Assembly: GCA_938004815.1 (NCBI GenBank)
Contig: CALKVR010000908.1
Span: forward strand, 1 to 8,802
Reading direction: 5' to 3'
Origin: an uncultured Polyangiaceae bacterium
GTDB taxonomy: Bacteria > Myxococcota_A > Polyangia > Polyangiales > Polyangiaceae
DNA length: 8,802 nucleotides
Under the pieces are notes generated by a model. That model was not told the DNA's origin. It saw only the letters and a program-made list of their open reading frames with translations, and made no database searches. The position numbers and the translations under genes were made by a program. Every line of letters starts with the position of its first letter. The stretch's first letter is position 1. Shown piece by piece: positions 1 to 5,133 of this stretch.

Positions 1-539
1 GGCTGGCGGCCGCCTCGCTCTGCACGCTCCTCGACGAGCTCGCGGCCGCGCTCGCGGCGCTCCACCTCCGCGCCGACCTCGGCTCGACCGAGGCGGCCGC
101 GGCCGCGAGCTTGACCGTGTTCTCGCTCGGCGCGCTCGCAGGGGCTGCGCTCACCGACGCCTTGGTCGCGCGCTTCTCTTGGCGAACGCTCCTGGGCATC
201 TCGGGCGTGGCAGCGGCGCTCGCCATCGGCGGGTTCCTCGTTTCTTCGTCGGCGATCACGGCGACGATCGCGCTCGGGGTCCTCGGCGCCGCGGTCGCCC
301 CCCACTACCCCCTCACCAAGGCCCGAGCGTACGAGGCGGCGCCCGGTCGACCGGGCCTCGTCAACGCGCTCGCGCAGGTGTTCGTGGTCGTGGATGTCGG
401 CGCCCCGTTGCTCCTCGGCTGGATCGCGGATGCGCGCGGCCTTTCCGTGGCGTTCGCGTGCCTCCTGCTGCAGCCCGTAGCGCTCGCCGCGCTGGCCCTG
501 ATCGCGCGGGAGAGACCTCGCGACCCTGCGAGCGGGTGA
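1..539 (+). CDS. Major facilitator superfamily transporter, C-terminal part (5' end outside window)
   Basis: The reading frame is open from the window edge (first full codon at 3) to TGA at 537-539, giving about 178 residues. They are mostly hydrophobic and fall into five or six alternating membrane segments separated by short polar loops. A loop rich in Arg and Trp after GALAGAALTDALVARFSWR resembles the conserved cytoplasmic loop between the second and third helices of an MFS half. I therefore read this as the second six-helix bundle of an inner-membrane secondary transporter. The substrate cannot be read from this half. A TTG at 111 could serve as a start, but coding character continues upstream of it, so the gene is simply cut by the window. 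The last 12 codons and two bases of the stop lie inside a 39-bp sequence repeated at 1271-1309. The family call is fairly sure; the subfamily is unknown. Confidence 0.72.
   Translation, partial: LAAASLCTLLDELAAALAALHLRADLGSTEAAAAASLTVFSLGALAGAALTDALVARFSWRTLLGISGVAAALAIGGFLVSSSAITATIALGVLGAAVAPHYPLTKARAYEAAPGRPGLVNALAQVFVVVDVGAPLLLGWIADARGLSVAFACLLLQPVALAALALIARERPRDPASG
500..538 (+). repeat. 39-bp direct repeat, left copy
   Basis: This stretch begins GATCGCGCGGGAGAGACCTC and matches 1271-1309 base for base over 39 positions. The match stops at both ends (t/g before, a/c after). The left copy is coding: it is the C-terminal tail IARERPRDPASG of the transporter plus the first two bases of its stop. 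Two such copies 771 bp apart, enclosing only a toxin-antitoxin module, look like the borders of an inserted or recombined segment. Confidence 0.93.
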
Positions 540-555
540 GGTCACGCCTTCGACC

Positions 556-593
556 TTTACCCGCCGGACGAGTGTACTACTATCGGTAGTACA
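556..593 (+). promoter_or_regulatory. Promoter with palindromic operator for the toxin-antitoxin operon
   Basis: A perfect inverted repeat, TGTACTAC (573-580) and GTAGTACA (586-593) with the 5-base spacer tatcg, ends at the base immediately before the antitoxin ATG. A -35-like TTTACC (556-561) and a -10-like TACTAT (578-583), each 4/6 to the sigma-70 consensus and 16 bp apart, place the -10 box inside the palindrome. There is no Shine-Dalgarno sequence ahead of the ATG, so the mRNA is probably leaderless or nearly so. A ribbon-helix-helix antitoxin bound at this site would block its own promoter, the usual autoregulation of such modules. The palindrome is directly visible; the promoter boxes are weaker. 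Confidence 0.62.
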
Positions 594-869
594 ATGACCA
601 AGCGTGCCGGTGTTACGCGCAAAGTGAGCCTCTCCATCCACGAGGACGACTGGCGCACGCTCAACGCGCGGGCCAAGCGCCTGTACAAGGGCAACCTCTC
701 GGCCACCGTGTCCGACCTGATCGCGATGCTCAAGCGAGAAGAGGCGTGGGCGAAGGCGGTCGCGTGGTACGGCAAACCACTCGACATGACCGATGCCGAG
801 CGCGAGGCGATCGAGCGCGAGCTCCTCGGCGTCAGCCCGGCGGCACCGCGCCGCGGGCGCGCGAGATGA
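594..869 (+). CDS. Antitoxin, ribbon-helix-helix-like (VapB/CopG type)
   Basis: This is a 91-residue protein. The N-terminus (residues 9-14, RKVSLSI) suits the beta-strand of a ribbon-helix-helix fold and is followed by two predicted helices (about 16-30 and 34-47, the second containing NLSATVSDLIAML). Residues 48-80 form a charged helical tail with MTDAEREAIERELLG, suited to wrapping a toxin, and the end is basic (PRRGRAR). Its likely role is to dimerise, bind the palindrome directly upstream and neutralise the downstream PIN nuclease. ATG at 594 is the first possible start after the in-frame stop at 537. The gene overlaps the toxin by four bases (ATGA, 866-869), so translation is probably coupled. 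The fold is inferred from sequence pattern; the position ahead of a PIN gene makes the antitoxin role much firmer than the fold. Confidence 0.75.
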   Translation: MTKRAGVTRKVSLSIHEDDWRTLNARAKRLYKGNLSATVSDLIAMLKREEAWAKAVAWYGKPLDMTDAEREAIERELLGVSPAAPRRGRAR

Positions 870-1243
870 GAACCATCACGCTGGATACCGGCGCGCTCAT
901 CGCCCTCGAGCGTCGGCATCAGCGAATATGGAGGGTCCTCCATCGGGCGAGCAGCTTGGGCGTAGTGCCGGTGGTCCCAGCCGATGTCGTCGCCGAGTGG
1001 TGGCGCGGTCGGACGGACATTCGTGAGCACATCCTGGGCAGCGTCGAAGTCGAGCCGCTCACCGAGACGCTCGCACGCCTCGCCGGCGAGGCGCTCGCCG
1101 CGACCAAGGGCGCCAGGAGCGTCGACGCGATCGTGATGGCCTCGGCCGCGCAGCGCGGCGACGCGGTCTACACCAGCGATTTGTCCGACCTGGAGCGCCT
1201 GCGTCGGTTCTTCCCCGGCGTCCGCTTGTTCGCAGCGGGATAG
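866..1243 (+). CDS. PIN-domain ribonuclease toxin (VapC-like)
   Basis: This is a 125-residue protein, a normal size for a VapC toxin. The PIN-domain acidic residues are all visible. Asp7 lies in ITLDTGALIAL, Glu44 in DVVAEWW, Asp87 in SVDAIVMASAAQRG, and Asp105 in VYTSDLSDLERL (Asp108 also nearby). These would hold Mg2+ or Mn2+ for RNA cleavage in the cytoplasm; in the VapC family the targets are usually tRNA or rRNA, but the target here cannot be read. The catalytic set appears intact, so the toxin should be active unless neutralised. The ATG at 866 overlaps the antitoxin stop; longer upstream frames run through the antitoxin gene and are not credible. A 39-bp repeat starts 27 bp after the stop. 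Confidence 0.85.
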   Translation: MRTITLDTGALIALERRHQRIWRVLHRASSLGVVPVVPADVVAEWWRGRTDIREHILGSVEVEPLTETLARLAGEALAATKGARSVDAIVMASAAQRGDAVYTSDLSDLERLRRFFPGVRLFAAG

Positions 1244-1270
1244 CGCCTGGCGAGGTCATTGCCAGCTCCG

Positions 1271-1309
1271 GATCGCGCGGGAGAGACCTCGCGACCCTGC
1301 GAGCGGGTG
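1271..1309 (+). repeat. 39-bp direct repeat, right copy
   Basis: This is identical to 500-538. Here the sequence is non-coding: it lies between the PIN toxin stop (1243) and the start of the TPR gene (1325). If this copy followed the transporter directly, its frame would run on to a TGA at 1338-1340 and overlap the TPR gene start by 16 bases. That is a plausible ancestral junction before the cassette arrived. Confidence 0.93.
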
Positions 1310-1324
1310 CTACGCTGCCGACCG

Positions 1325-2267
1325 ATGCTCACGGCCCTGACGCTCGCGCTCGGGTTGGTCTTGCCGCCCGTGCCGTTCGACCAAGCCCGCGCGGGCGAGC
1401 CGAACCTCGCCGCCCAGGCGACCGCGTCGAGCCGCCCCAAAGAGTGCGCGCCGTCGGGCAAGCGCGCGAAGAAGATCACGGTCTGGCAGCGCGTGCGCTT
1501 TCCCAAGCTCGTCCCGTACTGCGATCACGTGGCGCGCGCCCACGCCCTGCTCCAGAGCGACCCCGCCGGCGCCCTCGCCGCTGCCGACGCAGCCGACAAG
1601 GCGTGGCCGGGCAAGCCCGGCGCGAGCGTGGCGCGGGGGCGCGCGCTCCTCGCGCAGAACAAGGCGCGCGAAGCGCTCTCCGCCTTCGACGCGGCACAGA
1701 AGCTCGACGCCGAAGCGATCGCGGATCCGATCTCGATGCGTGACTTCGCCCGCGCGCTCGTCATCGACGGCCGCACGAAAGAGGCGGCAGAGACGTACCG
1801 CGTCCTCGTCCCCCGCACCCAGCTCCTCGACGCCGACGCCCGCGCCCACACCCTCCTCCGAAGCGCCGGTCGCGCCCGAGGGCAAGCTGGCCGAGGCGCT
1901 GGCGTTCCTGCACGAGGTGCGTGAAGACGAGAGCTCGCCGCTGCGGGCCCACGCCCTCGTGGCGCTCGCGCTCGTCCACGATCGGCGTGGTGACACCGCC
2001 AAGGCGACGGGCCTCGCCGCCGAGGCGGCCGCGCTCGGCGTGTCGGTCGACAGCGCGCCCTGGGTCGCGACGCCGGCCGACGCACACGCCCTCCGCGCGC
2101 TCGCGCTCGAGGCACGCGACACCGCGCAGGCGAGCGAGGCGTGGTCCGCGTACCTGGCGGCGGCGGGCACCAGCCCCTACGCCGCGGCGGCGCGCGCGCG
2201 GCAGGCCGAGCTAAAGAAGAAGGGTGGCGGCGGCCCCCCCAAGAAGAAAAAGGACGCGAAGCGGTGA
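1325..2267 (+). pseudogene. Exported TPR-like protein with a broken reading frame
   Basis: The gene starts at ATG 1325 with a signal-peptide-like N-terminus (MLTALTLALGLVLPPVPFDQ, ending near ARAGEP). Helical TPR-like repeats follow from about residue 64 to 165, with two cysteines (41 and 66). From about 1866 this frame degrades into Arg/Gly-rich noise and stops at 1924. In the next frame good coding sequence resumes at about 1869 (VAPEGKLAEALAFLHEVRE), shows more TPR-like helices, and ends in a lysine-rich tail with TGA at 2265-2267. Skipping one base around 1866-1871 joins the halves into a coherent protein of about 313 residues. From memory of related myxobacterial TPR proteins a few residues may also be missing at the junction, which would point to a real small deletion. 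The end overlaps the next gene start by GTGA, so the 3' half appears to be the natural end of the gene. Sequencing error, true pseudogene and programmed frameshift all remain possible. No precise function is recognised. Confidence 0.6.
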
Positions 2268-3286
2268 GGGCCGTCGCGATCGCCCTCGCGCTCGGCTGTC
2301 TGCTCGTGCCCCGCGCCGCGTCCGCCACGCCCTCGCGCTGGGCACGGGTCGCGAGCCCCGAGCTCGATCGCGCCGCTCGGATCACGGCCGAAGCCGAGCG
2401 CGACCTCATCAAGGTCACCCAGCGGCGCTCGCTGATCGAAGACGCCCTCACGCCCTCGACCGCGCACGCGACCCGCGCTCGCATGGTGCTGATGGAGGCG
2501 GGGGCGCACCGGTCCAAGTTCCCCCGTGTCCGCATGATGCTCGCGCGGGCCGAGCAACACCTCTCCAAGTACCTCGAGGCGTCGCTGCTCTTCGAGAGCA
2601 TCGTGAGAGACCCGGCGGCTCCCGTCGCGCTCCGCGCCGATGCGTGGGGAGACCTCGGCATCGTCTACGCGCGGCTCAAGCGGGTGCCCGAAGAGATCGA
2701 GGCAGAGGAGAGCGCGATGGCGCTCGAGCCCATCGTCCCGAACCGGGCGCTCACCCTCGCCAACCAGGCCGAGGCGTTCATGGGTCTCGGCGACATCTCC
2801 CGCTCCATCGCCGGGTACCGCGCCGCGCTCGAGGGGCTCACCAATTTCGAAATGGCCGCGATCGGGCCCACCACGTACTTCAGCCTCGGCGTTGCGCTCG
2901 ATCGCTCGGGCGATCTGGAGGGCGGGCTCGAAGCTATCGGCCGAGCGCGGAGCTACGACGCGAGCGACCGCGCCCTCCGCAGCGACTCCTGGTTCTTTTC
3001 CACGCCCCACGACGCCTACTGGTACGACGCGCTCGGGGCCTGGTACGCGGGCCGGCGCGGCGACGGCGACGACGTGCGCCTCGGCGGGCTCGAGCGCGCC
3101 GTCACCGCGTGGAAGTCGTACCTCGCGTCGGCCCCCGAGACGGACCCGTACGTCGGCATCGCGCGCGCGCGCCTCAAGCTCTGCGAAAAGGAGCTGGCCG
3201 CGTTCCGAAAGAAAGTCGATTCGCCCACGCCCATCGAGCCCGAGCCGGGCCCGAAGCGCCCGCCCCGACAGCGCCCCGTCCGCTGA
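2264..3286 (+). CDS. Exported tetratricopeptide-repeat protein
   Basis: This is a 340-residue protein starting at GTG 2264, chosen because it gives a clean signal peptide (MRAVAIALALGCLLVPRAASA, then TPSRW) and a 4-base GTGA overlap with the preceding gene. Extended upstream frames would lose the signal peptide. TPR-like helix pairs are visible at about 124-157 (ADAWGDLGIVYARL...), 164-193 (ALTLANQAEAFMGLGDIS...) and 203-234. The C-terminus (about 318-340) is rich in Pro, Lys and Arg. It probably acts as a periplasmic or surface protein-interaction scaffold; no enzyme motif is visible. Coupling to the preceding TPR gene suggests that the two products were meant to be made together. TPR identity is fairly sure; the role is unknown. 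Confidence 0.75.
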   Translation: MRAVAIALALGCLLVPRAASATPSRWARVASPELDRAARITAEAERDLIKVTQRRSLIEDALTPSTAHATRARMVLMEAGAHRSKFPRVRMMLARAEQHLSKYLEASLLFESIVRDPAAPVALRADAWGDLGIVYARLKRVPEEIEAEESAMALEPIVPNRALTLANQAEAFMGLGDISRSIAGYRAALEGLTNFEMAAIGPTTYFSLGVALDRSGDLEGGLEAIGRARSYDASDRALRSDSWFFSTPHDAYWYDALGAWYAGRRGDGDDVRLGGLERAVTAWKSYLASAPETDPYVGIARARLKLCEKELAAFRKKVDSPTPIEPEPGPKRPPRQRPVR

Positions 3287-3366
3287 ACGGGTGGGTACGG
3301 CCGCTGTAGGCAAACCCCTGACAGGACCATGCTCCCGATGCTGGTGAGGAAAGATTTTTGGCTCAT

Positions 3367-3398
3367 GGGTGTTGCCAACGTCGATAGAGGCGGCACCC
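3367..3398 (+). other. Strong hairpin in the intergenic region before the PH-domain gene
   Basis: GGGTGTTGCC (3367-3376) can pair with GGCGGCACCC (3389-3398) over 10 base pairs, two of them G-U, with a 12-base loop. The hairpin lies 80 bp after the TPR gene stop and 54 bp before the next start. No T-run follows it on the plus strand (a T5 run at 3354-3358 precedes it), so it is not a standard intrinsic terminator. It could be a factor-dependent terminator, a leader structure or chance. A TATAGC at 3399-3404 is a weak -10 candidate without a convincing -35 at normal spacing. Confidence 0.35.
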
Positions 3399-3452
3399 TA
3401 TAGCCAAGGCCCACGCCGGTCGTGCCGTCTGAGGTGCCAAGAGACCACTTTC

Positions 3453-4538
3453 ATGGGACGCGATTCGTTCTTCGGCGACCGGGTGGTCTGGACCGGAAAA
3501 TCCAAGCGGGTGCTGTTGCCGCCCCTGTATTTCTGGGGCGCGGTCGCTTGCGCGGTGATCGCCGTCACGATGACGCTGAGCTCCTTCGTGGTCTCGAGCG
3601 TGCTCCACGTGGGCGTCGGGCCGATGCTGCTCTTCGCCTGCTGGATGGCCACGCTGGGCCTCGCGTTCTGGCGGTTGCCCGTGTGGTGGCGGTCCGAGCA
3701 AGAGTACGTCATCACCGAGAAGCACATCATCATCCGGCGGGGGCGCTACCGCCGCTTCATGGAGCGCCACGAGATCAGCTTTGCCCGCATCCATTGGCAT
3801 CGCAGCTGCTCGAACGTGGGCGATCTCGAGCTCGTGCGGGCGGTGCCCACGGGCGCGCTGCGGCGTCGCATCACCCTCACGCTCCCGGGCATCCGTGGCG
3901 TCGCGCCCGCCGCGCCCGCCGGCGACGGCCATCGGTTGCTCGCACAGCGCCTCGACGAGGGTGAGCGCGTCCTCTGGTCGGCGCACCCCGCGCTCCACTG
4001 GACGCGCTTCGTGCCCCGGGGCGCACGGGGCATCTTCTCGCTCGTGCTCGGCCTGTCCCTGGTCGTCACCGCCTTCTCGATCGCGGCTCACGGCATCCGG
4101 GGTCTCGGGATGGTGCTCCAGGGCGGCCTCGCGCCCGCGTCCGCGTCGTTCATCGCGCTCGTCTGCTCGGTCACGCTGTCGGTGGCGCTCCTCGGCGCCA
4201 CCGCGGTGGGCGTCATCTACGGCACGGTCGTTCGCCCCGCGCGGCTCGAGCGCCTGACGCGCTACCTCATCACCAACCGCCGCGTGCTCATCCAGCGCGG
4301 GCAAGAGGAGCTGCACCTCGATCGCGAGCGGATCGTCGACGTGATCGACGCGCCCGCGAACGGCGGTCACCACGACTTGTTCCTGGTGCTCGACGGCCGG
4401 CGCGCACGCGCCTTCGCCGCCAGCGGCGCGTTCGGCGAAGAGGACGGCGGCGGCCTGCAGCCCGTGCTCAAGCTCGTCGGCGATCCCGAGGCGGTCCAGC
4501 GCATCCTCAAGACCGCGCCGAACCCGGCCGTGGCCTGA
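3453..4538 (+). CDS. Membrane protein with two bacterial PH-like domains (duplicated TM-TM-PH unit)
   Basis: This is a 361-residue protein. Two membrane helices (about 20-45 and 52-74) precede a PH-like region (about 84-150) beginning EQEYVITEKHIIIRRGRYRR. Two further helices (about 192-213 and 228-258) precede a second PH-like region (about 268-353) beginning LTRYLITNRRVLIQRG. The 'YxIT..r.ii.RG' strand pair is typical of bacterial PH (bPH_2, YdbS-like) membrane proteins. Each half opens with a similar motif (GDRVVWTG at 8-15, GERVLWSA at 170-177), which indicates an internal duplication. It probably sits in the inner membrane with the PH-like domains in the cytoplasm; function in this family is poorly defined. 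ATG 3453 was chosen because GDRVVW lies just after it and an AAGAGA lies 8 bases upstream; an in-frame start at 3369 adds only unconserved residues. It ends in a tandem TGA TAA stop. Confidence 0.72.
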   Translation: MGRDSFFGDRVVWTGKSKRVLLPPLYFWGAVACAVIAVTMTLSSFVVSSVLHVGVGPMLLFACWMATLGLAFWRLPVWWRSEQEYVITEKHIIIRRGRYRRFMERHEISFARIHWHRSCSNVGDLELVRAVPTGALRRRITLTLPGIRGVAPAAPAGDGHRLLAQRLDEGERVLWSAHPALHWTRFVPRGARGIFSLVLGLSLVVTAFSIAAHGIRGLGMVLQGGLAPASASFIALVCSVTLSVALLGATAVGVIYGTVVRPARLERLTRYLITNRRVLIQRGQEELHLDRERIVDVIDAPANGGHHDLFLVLDGRRARAFAASGAFGEEDGGGLQPVLKLVGDPEAVQRILKTAPNPAVA

Positions 4539-4557
4539 TAACGTCCGGGGCGCACGC

Positions 4558-5070
4558 GTGGAGCCGATCGTCGATCTCGCCCCGGGGGCCGATGCCTCGA
4601 GCCTCGCCCAGTACTTCGCGAACCGGATAAAATCCGGCCTCGACGTACCCGGCAAGCGCCGGACGTTCGCTGCTCTCAAGGCGACCGTGTTCGTCGTGGA
4701 TTTCGACTCGGGCGAGACCGTCTCGTTTCGCTTCGACCACGGCCGCCTCACCGTGCACGAGGGGCCCATCGGCGTGCCGTCGGTGACGTTCGGCGGCCCG
4801 CGCGCGGCGCTCTTCAGCCTCGAGTCAGCTCGCCTCACGGATCTCCCCCGGGCGGTCGTGGGAGCCCGCGCCCAGCCCGTGACCCTCGTGGAGACCGACG
4901 ACGGCCGGCCATCGTCACCGCCGCCGAGCAGCCCGGGCGGTCGCCCCCAGCCGCTCGACACGGTCGCGCTCGCGCGGCTCTACCTGCAAAAGGAGCTCCG
5001 CGTGTATGGCCTCGTGAGCCATCCGCGCACGGTCGTCCGCTTCTTGAAGCTCGTTTCGAGCCGATCGTAG
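4558..5070 (+). CDS. SCP2 (sterol carrier protein 2)-like small protein
   Basis: This is a 170-residue cytoplasmic protein with no signal or membrane segment. The pattern at about 43-90 (TVFVVDFDSGETVSFRFDHG, then GVPSVTFGGPRAALFSL) and the closing segment at about 140-167 (LYLQKELRVYGLVSHPRTVVRFLKLV) fit the SCP2 fold: strands, a 'G.p.vt..g' turn and a final Gxl.v.G-type strand-helix. SCP2 domains form a hydrophobic tunnel for lipids or act as accessory domains; no ligand can be inferred. An insert rich in Pro, Ser and Gly (about 115-132, DDGRPSSPPPSSPGGRPQ) sits before the last segment. The GTG start at 4558 follows the PH-domain gene by 19 bp, so co-transcription is likely. There is no clear ribosome site apart from GGGG at 4547-4550. 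The family call is by pattern only. Confidence 0.6.
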   Translation: MEPIVDLAPGADASSLAQYFANRIKSGLDVPGKRRTFAALKATVFVVDFDSGETVSFRFDHGRLTVHEGPIGVPSVTFGGPRAALFSLESARLTDLPRAVVGARAQPVTLVETDDGRPSSPPPSSPGGRPQPLDTVALARLYLQKELRVYGLVSHPRTVVRFLKLVSSRS

Positions 5071-5094
5071 GCCCTCGCGCACGGCTCGAAGCCG
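5055..5094 (+). terminator. Candidate termination/attenuation hairpins after the SCP2-like gene
   Basis: TTCGAGCCG (5055-5063) is a perfect inverted repeat of CGGCTCGAA (5082-5090), with an 18-base loop that spans the stop codon. The same right arm can instead form a small hairpin, CGGCT (5082-5086) with AGCCG (5090-5094). The two foldings exclude each other. A run of seven T (5109-5115) follows 14 bases later, too far for a textbook intrinsic terminator. This is the only plausible end signal before the FHA genes. Confidence 0.35.
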
Positions 5095-5098
5095 AATC

Positions 5099-5133
5099 CT
5101 GACGGTTCTTTTTTTCCCTGTTATCGTCGCCTC
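5099..5133 (+). promoter_or_regulatory. Candidate promoter for the FHA gene pair, likely leaderless
   Basis: A -35-like CTGACG (5099-5104) and a -10-like TATCGT (5122-5127) are separated by 17 bp, each 4/6 to the sigma-70 consensus. Only six bases separate the -10 box from the ATG at 5134, and no Shine-Dalgarno sequence is present, so transcription may begin at or next to the start codon. A T7 run (5109-5115) lies in the spacer. Confidence 0.42.

Larger units (their letters stand above)
500..1309 (+). mobile_element. Putative repeat-bounded toxin-antitoxin cassette
   Basis: The segment consists of a 39-bp repeat, a promoter/operator, the antitoxin and toxin genes, and a second identical 39-bp repeat. 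No recombinase or transposase is inside and no terminal inverted repeats are visible, so it is not an autonomous element. The geometry fits a passive cassette that entered by site-specific or homologous recombination, or a segment that could be lost by recombination between the repeats. An inner short similarity (gaggtca at 538-544 and 1252-1258) also lies at both borders. Mobility is an inference from the repeats alone; a local duplication event is the main alternative. Confidence 0.35.

Noticed and set aside
746..865. Extended upstream start for the PIN toxin (would add 40 residues)
   Set aside because: The extension lies in the antitoxin coding region, is Arg/Gly-rich and would put the first catalytic Asp far from the N-terminus. 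ATG 866 with the ATGA overlap is the normal TA layout.
500..1309. Integron cassette or insertion sequence
   Set aside because: No integrase or transposase is present, no terminal inverted repeats are visible, and the 39-bp repeat lacks the paired arms expected of an attC site. I kept only the neutral description of a repeat-bounded cassette.
1740..1868. Independent start at 1740 for the 3' half of the first TPR gene
   Set aside because: The stretch from 1740 to about 1868 in that frame is Ser/Thr/Pro/Arg noise, while the other frame is good TPR-like coding. The half is better explained by a frame break than by a separate gene.
1525..2661. Minus-strand open frames of 286-378 codons opposite the TPR genes
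   Set aside because: They are low-complexity Arg/Ala/Ser-rich translations. The plus strand has signal peptides, TPR-like repeats and a coupled start/stop.
3363..4961. Minus-strand open frame of 532 codons opposite the PH-domain gene
   Set aside because: The composition is that of an antisense shadow (His/Arg/Glu/Asp-rich, no hydrophobic core), and the plus strand encodes recognisable membrane helices and PH-like motifs.
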